Notes: generated by a model not told the origin, from the letters alone. 64,000 bases of DNA from Brachybacterium avium (GCF_002216795.1 NZ_CP022316.1:2695205-2759204); one strand, 5' to 3'. Counted from the stretch's first letter, positions 38,463 through 48,199 are shown. A program made the numbers and translations.

Positions 38463-39799
38463 CAGGACCTCCTCCTGCGCGGCGCCGAGCGGGCGGCCGA
38501 GAGGGACAGCAGCACCGGGGCGAGGGAGGAGGGGCCGGCCCAGGCGGTGATCGGCACCCCCGCCTCCCTCAGCTCCCGCACGGTCCGTTCGCGCAGCAGG
38601 CGCCGCATCGCCCAGGCCTCGGGCCAGAACCGGTGGGAGATCGTCCCGTCGACAGCCAGCGGCCTGCCCCGCAGCACGGACGTATCGCCGATGCTCGGCG
38701 GCAGGGTATCCACCACGATCACGTCGGCCCCATGGGCGACCAGCACCCCGATCTGAGCGATCACATCCTGGTTCAGCAGCGGCGTGCACACCACGGTGAG
38801 GGTCCCCGGCCGCACCGAGCGCAGCCGCCGCACCGGGCGCAGGGTGCCCTCATCCCGGCTGGCCCGCGACAGGGACGTGGTGAGCACCCGCAGCTGGCGC
38901 GGTCCGGAACCGGGCGGGACCGGACCGATCAGGTGCCCGATATCGAACACCGAGACCCGGTCCCCGGCGGCGAGATAGTGGCGGGCGATCGCCGCGGTGG
39001 CACGGATGGTCATGTCCAAGCTGGTGGGGTCCCCGGCCGCCGCCCAGGGCGCCGGCGCCACATCCGCGATGGTGTCGGTGACGATCAGGACCTCCGTGTC
39101 CTGCTCGGTGAAGGTCGCGTTGGTGTGCAGCTCGCGGGTGCGGCTGGAGACGCGCCAGTTGATGCGGTGCAGGCGGTCACCGGGCCGGAAGGCCCTCACC
39201 TCCGCCAGCGCGGTGCCGTCACCGCGTCGCCGGGACAGGTGCGCGCCGCTGACCCCGATCGGGGTGGGGACCTCCACCGGCGCATCGAGCACGGTCGAGG
39301 CCGGGACCACCTGCACCGCGGTGGGCGGCAGGGTCCGCTGCGCACGGTAGGCGCCGAGCGCATCGGCCACCACCACGTGCAGCGGGCCCACCCGGACCTG
39401 TCCCCAGCGCTGCGCGCTCACCCGCAGCTGCACCTCTCCGTCCCCGGTGAGGGAGCCGTGACGCGGAGCGAGGTCGACATGGGGCTGCATCGGCAGGGTC
39501 GCGGTGGTGAGCACCCCGGGAGCGGTCCGGACGAGGACGGCCGCGGTGCCGCCCTCCTCGATGCTGCGGCGGCCGAGGCGCAGCTGCGGCTCCGCCGCGG
39601 CGAGCTCCTCGCCGTGCAGGATGCGCCGGGCCAGAGAGACCAGCGCCCAGGCCAGCATCGGCATCCCGACGAGGATGAGCTCCGGCCGTCCCAGCGCGAG
39701 CGAGAACGCGAGCGCGGCACCCCCGATCACCGCGGCGCGCACCAGCGCCGCCGTCGGCCGAGTGCGCAGTCCCCTCCGCTGCTGGGACGGAGAGGTCAC
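38462..39799 (-). CDS. DUF58 domain protein
   Basis: This 445-residue protein starts with GTG at 39799, overlapping the MoxR stop. Two N-terminal membrane helices (about residues 14-60) are followed by a large domain with the DUF58 signature, RPGDRLHRINWRVSSRTREL near residue 200, and a von-Willebrand-A-like fold (LIVTDTIAD resembles a degraded MIDAS strand). DUF58 proteins pair with MoxR ATPases in many bacteria; the pair is thought to help assemble or activate partner complexes, with the exact target unknown here. Confidence 0.83.
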   Translation of the reverse strand: MTSPSQQRRGLRTRPTAALVRAAVIGGAALAFSLALGRPELILVGMPMLAWALVSLARRILHGEELAAAEPQLRLGRRSIEEGGTAAVLVRTAPGVLTTATLPMQPHVDLAPRHGSLTGDGEVQLRVSAQRWGQVRVGPLHVVVADALGAYRAQRTLPPTAVQVVPASTVLDAPVEVPTPIGVSGAHLSRRRGDGTALAEVRAFRPGDRLHRINWRVSSRTRELHTNATFTEQDTEVLIVTDTIADVAPAPWAAAGDPTSLDMTIRATAAIARHYLAAGDRVSVFDIGHLIGPVPPGSGPRQLRVLTTSLSRASRDEGTLRPVRRLRSVRPGTLTVVCTPLLNQDVIAQIGVLVAHGADVIVVDTLPPSIGDTSVLRGRPLAVDGTISHRFWPEAWAMRRLLRERTVRELREAGVPITAWAGPSSLAPVLLSLSAARSAPRRRRS

Positions 39800-40806
39800 G
39801 CCGTTCCCTGGGGGACCGGCTCGACCGCGGCAGGCACGGCCACCTTCCCCAGGACCGCCTCGACCACACCGGCCCCGGTCGCATTCTGCAGCCACAGCTC
39901 GGGCTTGACCGTGACGCGATGGTCCAGGGCCGCATGGGCCAGGGCCTTGATGTCCTCGGGGACCACATAGGCGCGGCCGCGGATCACCGCGAGCGCCCGC
40001 GCGCAGGTGATCAGGGCGAGGGTGCCGCGGGGGGAGGCGCCGACCAGGGCGTGCTGATGGTCGCGGGTCGCAGCGACCAGCTCGACCGCGTAGTGACCCA
40101 CCGAGTCCTCGACGTGGACGTCCTCGACGGCCTGCTGCACCCTGAGCAGCTCGGCGGCGCCGAGCACCTCGGGAACGGTCTGCTCCTCCCGGCGGCGATC
40201 GATCCGGCGGGAGACCACGTCCCATTCCTGCTGGGCGGTCGGGTAGCCGAAGGACAGCCGCAGCAGGAAGCGGTCCAGCTGCGCCTCGGGGAGGGGATAG
40301 GTGCCCTCGTGCTCGATCGGGTTGGCGGTGGCGAGCACGTGGAAGGGCTCGGGCAGCTCCCGGGTGGTGCCCTCGACGGAGACCTGCCGCTCCTGCATCG
40401 CCTCCAGCAGCGCGGACTGGGTCTTCGGCGGGGTGCGGTTGATCTCGTCGGCCAGCAGCAGCCCGGTGAAGACCGGGCCGGGCCGGAACACGAACTCGCC
40501 GCTGCGCTGGTCGTACACCTCTGCACCGGTGAGGTCCGCGGGCAGCAGGTCGGGGGTGAACTGGGCGCGCGTGAAGGGAAGCCCGAGAGCCTGCGCGAAG
40601 GAGCGTGCGGCCAGGGTCTTGCCCAGCCCCGGAAGGTCCTCGAGCAGCACATGGCCGCCGGCGAGGATGCCGGCCAGGACGAGCTCGAGGGGCTCGCGCT
40701 TGCCGACCACGGCGGTCTCGACGGCGTCGAGCACAGCGGTGGCCGCAGCGGTGGCGGCCTGGGCCGTCATCGGGGTCGTGGGGGGCGTCGTGGTGGTGCG
40801 GGTCAT
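39796..40806 (-). CDS. MoxR family AAA ATPase
   Basis: MoxR ATPases act as chaperone-like motors for protein complexes. The 336-residue protein has Walker A LPGLGKT (about residue 60), Walker B LLLADEINRTPPKTQSALLEAM, and sensor ATANPIEHEGTYPLPEAQLDRF. The ATG at 40806 overlaps the stop of the upstream membrane protein; the stop overlaps the DUF58 start. The surrounding DUF58 and DUF4129 genes form the usual MoxR gene set. Confidence 0.92.
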   Translation of the reverse strand: MTRTTTTPPTTPMTAQAATAAATAVLDAVETAVVGKREPLELVLAGILAGGHVLLEDLPGLGKTLAARSFAQALGLPFTRAQFTPDLLPADLTGAEVYDQRSGEFVFRPGPVFTGLLLADEINRTPPKTQSALLEAMQERQVSVEGTTRELPEPFHVLATANPIEHEGTYPLPEAQLDRFLLRLSFGYPTAQQEWDVVSRRIDRRREEQTVPEVLGAAELLRVQQAVEDVHVEDSVGHYAVELVAATRDHQHALVGASPRGTLALITCARALAVIRGRAYVVPEDIKALAHAALDHRVTVKPELWLQNATGAGVVEAVLGKVAVPAAVEPVPQGTA

Positions 40807-41309
40807 CTGTCCCTCTCCTCGCGCTGGGCGAGCTCTCTCAGGCAACGGTGCAGGGTCCGCCGGTCCAGGGGGCCGACGGGATGCTGCTCGGCATCGGGCT
40901 GGCGAGCAGTCTCGATCAGCCGGGTCAGGTCGGGGCTCAGCGGTTCGGCGTCCGGGTCGCGGCCGCGCTCATCGGCGATCTCCCCGAGCGTGCGGAGCAG
41001 CCCGCGGTGGGTCATGCGACGCCGGGGCTGGGCCCCGTAGGCGAGGTCCTCGAGACGGCGCACCCGGGTGTCCTGGGCGTGGGGCAGCGCATAGTCGACG
41101 TCGAGATCGAGCGCGGGCCCATCCAGCCGATCCGCGCGGTCGACGCCCACGTCGATGATCCACCAGATCGCCCCGCCGGCCAGCCCGAGGGAGCTCAGCA
41201 CGGGCAGCGGGAGGAACAGGCCGAACAGGGTGCAGACGCCGTACAGGGCCAGGGAGACCAGGACTCCGAGCCCCAGCCTGGCCAGCAGCGGCAGCCAGGG
41301 ACGAATCAT
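40803..41309 (-). CDS. Hypothetical membrane protein of the MoxR cluster
   Basis: The 168-residue product has two adjacent membrane helices (about residues 7-30 and 35-53), then a soluble charged domain without cysteine clusters or known motifs. It lies between the DUF4129 and MoxR genes and overlaps both by four bases. No family is recognised; cluster membership suggests a structural partner of the DUF58/DUF4129 proteins. Confidence 0.65.
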   Translation of the reverse strand: MIRPWLPLLARLGLGVLVSLALYGVCTLFGLFLPLPVLSSLGLAGGAIWWIIDVGVDRADRLDGPALDLDVDYALPHAQDTRVRRLEDLAYGAQPRRRMTHRGLLRTLGEIADERGRDPDAEPLSPDLTRLIETARQPDAEQHPVGPLDRRTLHRCLRELAQREERDR

Positions 41310-42064
41310 CGCGGCTCCGCCCGATCCGCGCCGTCATCGAGGTCCGCTCTCAGCCCGTCCAGCAGCGCGAGCGCCTCCTCACGGTCTGAATCGGCCAGCT
41401 GTCGGGGATCGAACAGCGCCCGACGGTACAGATGGGCGAGCCGGTCCAGCGCGGCGCGGTCGAGGTCCAGCCTCCCGAGCACCGCCACCACGAACTCGAG
41501 CGTGGTCTGGGAGGGGTCGCGGCGCACCCCCGCCTCGGCGATCGCGCGCTCCAGCGCGAGCCAGGCCGCGATCACCGCGTCATGGGCATCCACCACGGTG
41601 GAGAGGCTGGTGCGGGCGTCCTCGAGGGCGGCCTTCGCCTGGAAGGTGGTGAGCTCGTCCTCATCGGCGAGGTCCGCGAGGGCGGGAGCGGGCCGGGCGA
41701 GCCGCTGTATCCGGTACGCCACCCAGATGATGAGGACGAGCAGGACCACGCCGAGGGCGATCAGTGCGATGAGCAGCCCGGTGCCCGATCCCTCCGGGTC
41801 GGGGGGCCGGGTGGGGGTATCGCCGGTGGACCAGTCCGGTTCCGAGTAGTCCTCCCGCTGCGGCCCCCAGTTGTACGAGCCCTCGGTCTTGCCGGTGTAG
41901 ACCGCGCCCGGGCCGCGGTCGGCGGCGGCTCCGAGCGCGACCAGTCCGAGGGCTCCGAGCGAGACCATCAGCAGCAGCACGACCACCAGCCGGCGGTGCG
42001 CGGTGGTCCGGTCGGGGCTCCCGGCCCGGGACTCGGTGCCGGTGTCGGGCTCGGCACGGGTCAC
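41306..42064 (-). CDS. DUF4129 domain membrane protein
   Basis: The GTG at 42064 overlaps the stop of the upstream methyltransferase gene (GTGA). The 252-residue protein has a first membrane helix (about 24-47), an extracytoplasmic loop rich in Pro/Asp/Gly, a second helix (about 100-122) and a cytoplasmic helical DUF4129 domain with an AWLALERAIAEAGVRRDPSQTTLEF segment, whose DP-x-x-T-x-x-E/F pattern marks the family. In other bacteria it accompanies MoxR-DUF58 pairs, sometimes fused to transglutaminases. No transglutaminase is present here. Confidence 0.8.
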   Translation of the reverse strand: MTRAEPDTGTESRAGSPDRTTAHRRLVVVLLLMVSLGALGLVALGAAADRGPGAVYTGKTEGSYNWGPQREDYSEPDWSTGDTPTRPPDPEGSGTGLLIALIALGVVLLVLIIWVAYRIQRLARPAPALADLADEDELTTFQAKAALEDARTSLSTVVDAHDAVIAAWLALERAIAEAGVRRDPSQTTLEFVVAVLGRLDLDRAALDRLAHLYRRALFDPRQLADSDREEALALLDGLRADLDDGADRAEPR

Positions 42065-43344
42065 GCGGGCTCCTGCCTCGGGTTCGAGTCCGCGCGCCCC
42101 GGATGCGGGGAGGCGACGATCACGGACTGCTCGCCGGCGATGCGGGTGAGGATCAGCGTCGCGGACTCGTCGCCGAAGCGGCGCGGGCGCAGCTTGCGGC
42201 GCAGCTCGTCGGGTTCGACGGCGGTGCCGCGCTTCTTGATCTCCAGCACCCCCAGGCGGTGCTCCCGCAGATAGGAGGTGAGGCGCTTGAGGCCGAAGGG
42301 CATGACGTCCCGCACCGTGAAGCCGCGGGTGAAAGGGCTGGCAGTGTGCTGGTCGCTGGTGAGATAGGCGATGGTCGGGTCCAGCGTGTGCGCGCCGAGC
42401 TGCTCGGCGAGGCTGCCGATGAGGCCGGCTCGGATCACCGCGCCGTCGGGCTCGTAAAGGTGGTCGCAGAGCGGTCCGGGCTCGGGATCGGCGGCGGCGC
42501 CGGCCAGGCGGTCCAGTCGGTGGGCGCCCTGGCGATCCACGAGCACGGCGGAGGAGAGCACGCCCTGCCGGGCGAGCGGTCCGAACCAGGCGCTCGCCTC
42601 GAGCACCTGGCCGTGGAAGGACAGCCACTGCACTTCGACGTCCTCGGGCAGGGCATCCCGGGCGATGCCGGGGCCGAGCTTCGCCCCCAGCGGACCGGCT
42701 CCGCCGTCGCGCCCGAGACGCCGGGCGAGGTCGATCACCGTCGACAGCGGCGGCTCGTACTCCTCGGGATCGTGGAGGCGTCGGGTGCCGCCGCGGGCAG
42801 GAGCCCGCCGGGCAGGATCCAGCCAGATCCCCTCGGTGTCGTGAGGGTCGTGGCTCTCGGCCTGCCCCAGCTGGGCACGGGCGTGGGGGAAGGGGAGGAG
42901 GTTCACGGTGGCCACGGCGACGGTCACGGGGTCGCGATCCACGGCCTGGACGTCGAGTCCGAGGCCTGCCAGCGCCATCGAGTCCCCGCCGATGCCGCAG
43001 CCGAGGTCTGCGACGCTCGCCACGCCGGCACGCTGGAAGCGCTCGGCATGCAGTGCGGCGATCGGCAGTCGGGTGGCCTGCTCGAGACCGTGCGGGGTCA
43101 ACAGCATCGTGGCCGCGAACTCCCCGAACTTCTCCTGGGCCCGGGTGCGCAGCCGGGACTGGGTCAGCACCGCGGAGACCAGCTCCGGCGCGTGCCCGGC
43201 CTCACGCAGCTGCGCCGCCTGCCGCAGCGCCTCGTCCTCGCGGTACGGGGGCAGGGAGTTCAGCAGTGCCCAGCCGGCGGGCTGCAGCACGGGTTCGAGG
43301 GCACGGAGCGCCGCCTGGGCATCATCGACAGGGGGCACGACCAT
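42061..43344 (-). CDS. Class I SAM-dependent methyltransferase with THUMP-like C-terminus
   Basis: The 427-residue protein has a SAM-binding core: VADLGCGIGGDSMALAGLG near residue 110, then VQAVDRDPVTVAVA and the acidic IWLDPARR. The last 80 residues match the THUMP-like domain seen in actinobacterial proteins of this type (EIKKRGTAVEPDELRRKL). RNA methylation is the likely reaction; the exact target is unknown. The ATG at 43344 is chosen; one seven codons earlier is possible. It is the first gene of the six-gene overlapping cluster. Confidence 0.78.
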   Translation of the reverse strand: MVVPPVDDAQAALRALEPVLQPAGWALLNSLPPYREDEALRQAAQLREAGHAPELVSAVLTQSRLRTRAQEKFGEFAATMLLTPHGLEQATRLPIAALHAERFQRAGVASVADLGCGIGGDSMALAGLGLDVQAVDRDPVTVAVATVNLLPFPHARAQLGQAESHDPHDTEGIWLDPARRAPARGGTRRLHDPEEYEPPLSTVIDLARRLGRDGGAGPLGAKLGPGIARDALPEDVEVQWLSFHGQVLEASAWFGPLARQGVLSSAVLVDRQGAHRLDRLAGAAADPEPGPLCDHLYEPDGAVIRAGLIGSLAEQLGAHTLDPTIAYLTSDQHTASPFTRGFTVRDVMPFGLKRLTSYLREHRLGVLEIKKRGTAVEPDELRRKLRPRRFGDESATLILTRIAGEQSVIVASPHPGRADSNPRQEPA

Positions 43345-43408
43345 GGGCACGAGCGTACCCGCCATGCGGCTGTCCGGTGGCGCGCAGCGCTGTGGGTACG
43401 GGTGGGGC

Positions 43409-44395
43409 TCAGCCGCTGATCTCGAGCACGAGCTTGCCGCGGGTGTGCCCCTCGGCGAGCCGATGATGCGCCTGCGCGATCTCGTCCATCGGCAGCACCT
43501 CGGAGACCTCGAGCGGGTAGCGGCCTGCGCGGATGCCCTGGGCGAGGCGGTCCAGGCGATCCCGCCCCGGGACGATCGCGGGGATCCGCGCCTCGATCCC
43601 GCGCTGCAGGGCGGGGGAGAGGTCCGCGAGCGAGGGCAGTGCGACGATCCGGCCGCCCCCGGCGAGCTGGTCGAGGCTGGGCAGGAACGTCGAGTGGTAG
43701 TGGGTGTCCAGCACGACGTCGACCCCGCGGCCGTCCGTGAGGTGCTGGACCTCCTGGACCCAGTCGGTGGTGTCGTAGGCGATCGGGATCGCTCCCAGTT
43801 CGCGGATCCGCTCCGCGTTCGCCGAGCGCCCGGTGGCCAGCACCGTCGTCGCGCCGGCCTCCAGGACCATCGGGATCAGCAGCTGCCCGACGCCGCCGGC
43901 GCCGCCGTGGATCAGCACCGTCTCCCCCTCCTCGATCCCGGCCGTGTCCCGCACGGTCGCGATCGCGGTGAGCCCCACCAGGGACAGGCCGGCCCAGCGG
44001 GGCAGGTCCTCGTCCGGGATCTCCCCGGGGATCGGGGCGAGATCATCCGCCGAGATCGCGATGACCTCGGCCGCCACGCCCCGTCCATCTCCGGGCGCGC
44101 GCATCCCGAACACGCGGGTGCCGACGGTCAGCCCGCGGGAGCCCAGCTCCGCCTCGTCCAGGTCGGAACCGGCACCGATCACGGTGCCCGCCATCTCGCG
44201 CCCGGTGCCGGCCGGGAGCTCCAGGTCCTCCGCCCGCCCGGAGGAGCCGTCGCGGATCTTGAAGTCCAGCGGGTTCAGGCCCGCGAAGGCGACCCGCACC
44301 AGCACCTCGTCGGGGGCCGGTTCGGGCACCGGCGCATCGGTGTGCAGGGTGAGGACGTCGGGGCTGCCGAAGCGGTCGAAACGGATCTCTCGCAT
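43409..44395 (-). CDS. NADP-dependent quinone oxidoreductase-like MDR protein
   Basis: This 328-residue zinc-free medium-chain reductase begins MREIRFDRFGSPDVL, with VRVAFAGLNPLDFKIRDG near residue 40 and the cofactor loop HGGAGGVGQLLIPM at about 155. The Cys and His ligands of zinc alcohol dehydrogenases are missing. Family members reduce quinones, enones or other reactive carbonyls with NADPH. No linked pathway is visible, so its substrate is open. It is divergent from moeA1. Confidence 0.82.
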   Translation of the reverse strand: MREIRFDRFGSPDVLTLHTDAPVPEPAPDEVLVRVAFAGLNPLDFKIRDGSSGRAEDLELPAGTGREMAGTVIGAGSDLDEAELGSRGLTVGTRVFGMRAPGDGRGVAAEVIAISADDLAPIPGEIPDEDLPRWAGLSLVGLTAIATVRDTAGIEEGETVLIHGGAGGVGQLLIPMVLEAGATTVLATGRSANAERIRELGAIPIAYDTTDWVQEVQHLTDGRGVDVVLDTHYHSTFLPSLDQLAGGGRIVALPSLADLSPALQRGIEARIPAIVPGRDRLDRLAQGIRAGRYPLEVSEVLPMDEIAQAHHRLAEGHTRGKLVLEISG

Positions 44396-44478
44396 GCCTC
44401 CATGATGCACCCCGCGCCGTCATCGCGGCCATGGGGGATCATGGGGGGCAGCCCGCCGGCCCGCCACCCAGGAGGATC

Positions 44479-45690
44479 ATGTCCGAGACCCGCCCGGATC
44501 CCCAGCACTGGCGGGACCTCCTGCGCCGCGAGATCACGCTGCCGTCGGCCCTCGAGCAGGTGCCCACACAGCAGGCTCTCGGCCGCACCCTCGCCGCCGA
44601 GGTGCGCAGCCCGGAGGCGATGCCGGTGGTGCCGATCGCCGCGATGGACGGTTTCGCGGTGCGGCGCAACGACCTCACCGCCCCCGGCCGGACCACCCTG
44701 CCGGTGAGCGCCGAGCTGCCCGCTCGCCCCGGCGAGGTGCCCGCCCTCGTCCCCGGCACCGCGGCGCGCATCATGACTGGTGCCGCTGTGCCCCACGGGG
44801 CGGATGCCGTCATCGAGGTCGAGGCGAGCGACGCCGATCCCTTCGGGCCGGTGCCCGCGAGGGTGACCTTCACCCTCGATGTGCGGCCTCCCGCGCAGCG
44901 GCACGTGCGCGCCCCCGGCGAGGAGGTCTCCCGCGGCGAGCTGCTCGCCGCGGCCGGGGACCGGGTGGGGCCCGGCCTCGTGGGCCTCGCCCGCGCCCTC
45001 GGGGTGGCGGCCCTGCCCACTCGCCGTCGTTGCCGAGTGAGCGTCGTGGTCACCGGGGACGAGCTCACTGCGGAGGCCGACTCACCGGGCAGCGTGCGAG
45101 AGTCCAACGGCGCCATGCTCGCCGCCGCGCTGCGCGCCGACGGAGCCGAGGCGCTGCCCCCGCTGCACAGCGGTGACGACCACAGCGGCCTGCGTGCCGC
45201 GCTCTCCCGCGCCGCCGCGGACTCCGACCTGGTGCTCACCACCGGCGGGATCGGTCACGGCGCGTTCGACGTGGTCAAGACCCTGCTGGGCGAGCACGGC
45301 AGCGGCACCTCCTGCTTCGCGCACCTCGCGCTGCGGCCCGGCGGCCCGCAGGGGTGGGGCCGGCTCGACGGCGGGGTGCCGGTGGTGCACCTGCCCGGCA
45401 CCCCGGTCGGTGCACTGGTGGGATACCACCTCTTCGTCCGGCCCGTGCTGGGCGGGGCCGCTGCCGCGGAGGTCGCTGTGCGCCTCGGCGACGTCAGCGC
45501 AGACACCGCTCGCCGACCGCCCGGCGCGGTGCACGCGATGGCCGGTCGCCTGCGCCCCGGCGAGGACGGGCGCGAGGTCGTCGACCTGCTGCCGGGGAGG
45601 CGCCTGGCGCCCTACGGGCGGGCCGACGCGATCGTGCTGCTCGGGGCACCCGGGACCGAGGACGGCTGGGCCCGGGTGGTGCGGCTCTGA
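44479..45690 (+). CDS. Molybdopterin molybdotransferase, divergent copy (MoeA-like)
   Basis: MoeA inserts molybdate into adenylated molybdopterin. The ATG at 44479 has GGAGG six bases upstream, giving 403 residues. Recognisable parts are VPIAAMDGFAV, MTGAAVPHGADAVIEVE, VVVTGDEL and LPGTPVGALVGYHLFVRP. The usual SGG(V/I)S(V/M)G loop is GGIGHGAFDVV, and DNSAMDG is changed to PIAAMDG, so it is more divergent than the second MoeA at 55.6 kb. It stands apart from the main cofactor cluster. It could have a special role (for example a different metal or partner). Confidence 0.85.
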   Translation: MSETRPDPQHWRDLLRREITLPSALEQVPTQQALGRTLAAEVRSPEAMPVVPIAAMDGFAVRRNDLTAPGRTTLPVSAELPARPGEVPALVPGTAARIMTGAAVPHGADAVIEVEASDADPFGPVPARVTFTLDVRPPAQRHVRAPGEEVSRGELLAAAGDRVGPGLVGLARALGVAALPTRRRCRVSVVVTGDELTAEADSPGSVRESNGAMLAAALRADGAEALPPLHSGDDHSGLRAALSRAAADSDLVLTTGGIGHGAFDVVKTLLGEHGSGTSCFAHLALRPGGPQGWGRLDGGVPVVHLPGTPVGALVGYHLFVRPVLGGAAAAEVAVRLGDVSADTARRPPGAVHAMAGRLRPGEDGREVVDLLPGRRLAPYGRADAIVLLGAPGTEDGWARVVRL

Positions 45691-45750
45691 TGCCGAGGAC
45701 GTGAGACCACGCGCTCACCGTCGATCACTGCGCTGGATTACCGTGGACCC

Positions 45751-46397
45751 ATGTCTGCGCCGCTCACTGACCCCGATCCCGGAGGCACCCTCCACCTGCG
45801 CCCGCACGGGGCGACCATCCTCTGCGTGGTCGTCGCCGTGCTGGGGCTGGGGCTCACCCTCGATGCGGTGATCCGCGCCGGCTGGCAGGGCGTGCTGGTG
45901 CTGCCGGCGCCGCTGCTCTTCCTCGCCCTGGTGTGGATGGTGCTGTGGGCGCCGCGGGTAGTGCTGCACGAGGACTCCGTCGAGGTGCGCAACGTCCTGG
46001 TCACCCACCACCTGCCCTTCGCCGCGATCCAGGAGGTGCGCCTGGGCGCGATGCTCCGCTTCGAGGTGGCGACCGATCGCGCCGCCGCGTCGACGGTCAC
46101 CGCCTGGAACGCCCCGGCGCTGGGACGGGACGCGCCCTGGCGGCGCGAGGTGGTGATGCACGAGCAGCGGCTGCGCGGGCGCGGCAGCACCCCGCAGGAG
46201 CGACTGGTCGCCGATCAGCGGCGCAGCCGGTCCGCCGTGGTCAAGCAGCGCTGGAAGGACTGGATGGACCGTCGGGACCGGCAGGGGAGCTCCCCGGTCG
46301 ACGCCGCCGACGAGGTGATGACCACGCGCCCCAACGTGCTGCAGATCGCCGTGGTGGCGATCCTCGGGCGCTCGTGCTCGCGCGGGCGATGCTCTGA
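45751..46397 (+). CDS. PH-like domain membrane protein, apparent single-base loss
   Basis: Two N-terminal membrane helices (about residues 23-67) are followed by a bacterial PH-like beta domain (RVVLHEDSVEVRNVLVTHHLPFAAIQEVRLG) and a basic C-terminal region. The GGG at 46366-46368 marks a frame break: restoring one G changes the ending to a membrane helix (NVLQIAVVAILGALVLARAML) with a stop at 46397, a 215-residue protein; otherwise a Cys/Arg-rich tail is read to 46428. Its fold resembles the protein at 62.2 kb. Function is unknown. Confidence 0.72.
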
Positions 46398-46429
46398 ACG
46401 GGCGCGACCGGGCATGACCCGGGCATGAG

Positions 46430-46467
46430 AGGAGGGGCCGGACCGCGGCAGCGGTCCGACCCCTCCT
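46430..46467. terminator. Hairpin between PH-like protein and binding-protein gene
   Basis: A stem of 16-17 base pairs with one bulged A (46430-46446 with 46451-46467) closes over four bases. It lies between convergent stop codons. Confidence 0.8.
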
Positions 46468-46480
46468 GTCGATCAGAGGA

Positions 46481-48199
46481 TCAGGCCTTGATCCCGACCT
46501 GGGTCCAGTCCGTGGTCTCGAACTGCGAGGCGCCGGTGTTCACCAGGCCCTCCTTGACCGCGAAGATGATCGGCGTCGCGTAGAACGGGATGATGACGAA
46601 GGACTCGGCGACGATCGTCGACAGCTCATTGGCGAGCTCGCGACGCTCGGTGTCGTCGAAGGCCCCCTTCAGCTTCTCGTTGATCGGGCCGATGCGGTCA
46701 TCGGCGTAGCCGGTGAAGTTCTGCCCGGAATCGATCGGGTAGACCAGGTTCGCCGCCGAGCTCTCCGGGAACGCCGTGCCGACCCACGAGAAGGTCACCA
46801 TGTCGAAGGAGCCGGGCATGACGTAGTCGGGGAAGTAGCCGTCGGACGGGACAGTCTGCAGCTCGCAGTTGAAGCCGACCTCGTTGAGGTTGGTCTGCAC
46901 CTGACGGGCACGATCGGAGTTCGACTTGGTGTCCGCCGGGATGATGACCTTCAGGTCCATCGTCTTGCCGTCCTTGGACCGCTTGTCCCCGTCGAGCGCC
47001 CAGCCGGCCTCGTCGAGGATCTTGCCCGCCGCGTCCTGGTCGAACTCGAGACCGCCGAAGGAGTCCTCGTAGCCGTCCTGGCCGGGCATGTAGACGAAGT
47101 TGTTGACCAGCACGATCGGCGCCTCGAGCGGGCCCACCACGGCGCGGCCGATGGCGTCGCGGTCGATGGCGCGGGCCATCGCCTCGCGGACCTTGACGTC
47201 CTCGAGCAGGCCGTCGCCGCCCTTGACGTTCATCGTCAGGTGCGTCCAGGTCAGGCCGTTGGTGGTCTGGATGGAGGCATCCTTGCGGGTCTTCGCCTGC
47301 GAGAGCACGTCACCGGTGCCGACCTCGAGCCAGTCGATCTCGCCGTTGGCGAAGGACTGCGGCTGGGTGGTCTGGTCGACGACCTGGAAGATGAGGCTCT
47401 CGAGCTTCGGCGCCCGACCCCACCAGTTCTCGTTGCGCTCGAGGGTGACGACGCCGCCGGAGGCATCGAGGTTGCCCACCTTGAACGGGCCCTTGCCCGG
47501 GGTGGGTCCATCGGCGAAGCCGGTGTTGAAGGTCTCCGCATCCGCGAACACCGAGGCCGGCGATTCGGGGTGGAGCACGGTGATCCAGTCGATGTACGGG
47601 CTGGCGAAGACGATCTCGGCGGAGAACTCGTCATCGGTCTGGGTGATGGACTCGATCTGGTCCCAGCCCACGGTGGAGACCACGAGGTAGTCCTCGTCGG
47701 TGCCGTTGAGCGCCTTCCACTGGGCGATCAGGTCGTCGACCACGATCGGGTCGCCGTTGTCCCACTTGCCCTTGGGGTTGAACTTCACCGAGACCTTCTG
47801 CGGGTCCTCGGAGGTCATCTCCGCGGACTCGATGTAGTCCGGGTTCAGCGTCTTCTCGCCCTCCTCGGACAGGATGATCTCGGCGCCGGCGCCGCAGGGA
47901 TCGGCGATGTCGGAGGTGTCGGCGTTGTTGCCGTCGACCTGCGAACGGTTCCAGTTCGCCGGGAAGGTGAGGATGGCCTTGCGCAGGGTGCCGCCGTCGG
48001 GGACCTCGTCGTAGTCCATGCGCTCCCAGCCGGTGGAGGGGAGCTCCCCCTGCTCCTCAGCGGCCTTCTCATTGGCCTCGGCAGCCTTGGACTGCTGCTC
48101 CTCCTCGGAGGCCTGGCCGCCGCAGGCGGCGAGGGCGGCGGCGGAGCCGACCACGCCGGTTCCGGCGAGGAAAAGTCGACGAGTGCTCGTGATCTTCAT
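46481..48199 (-). CDS. Peptide-type ABC transporter binding lipoprotein (SBP family 5)
   Basis: The 572-residue lipoprotein has a signal with a lipobox ending LAAC near residue 25, then a Glu/Gln-rich linker and the SBP_bac_5 fold. Unlike many members it carries a long N-terminal acidic region (KAAEANEKAAEEQGELP). The ATG at 48199 follows GAAGAGAG. It is the last gene of the dpp-like operon and ends at a terminator. The substrate, probably oligopeptides, cannot be read from sequence. Confidence 0.85.
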   Translation of the reverse strand: MKITSTRRLFLAGTGVVGSAAALAACGGQASEEEQQSKAAEANEKAAEEQGELPSTGWERMDYDEVPDGGTLRKAILTFPANWNRSQVDGNNADTSDIADPCGAGAEIILSEEGEKTLNPDYIESAEMTSEDPQKVSVKFNPKGKWDNGDPIVVDDLIAQWKALNGTDEDYLVVSTVGWDQIESITQTDDEFSAEIVFASPYIDWITVLHPESPASVFADAETFNTGFADGPTPGKGPFKVGNLDASGGVVTLERNENWWGRAPKLESLIFQVVDQTTQPQSFANGEIDWLEVGTGDVLSQAKTRKDASIQTTNGLTWTHLTMNVKGGDGLLEDVKVREAMARAIDRDAIGRAVVGPLEAPIVLVNNFVYMPGQDGYEDSFGGLEFDQDAAGKILDEAGWALDGDKRSKDGKTMDLKVIIPADTKSNSDRARQVQTNLNEVGFNCELQTVPSDGYFPDYVMPGSFDMVTFSWVGTAFPESSAANLVYPIDSGQNFTGYADDRIGPINEKLKGAFDDTERRELANELSTIVAESFVIIPFYATPIIFAVKEGLVNTGASQFETTDWTQVGIKA

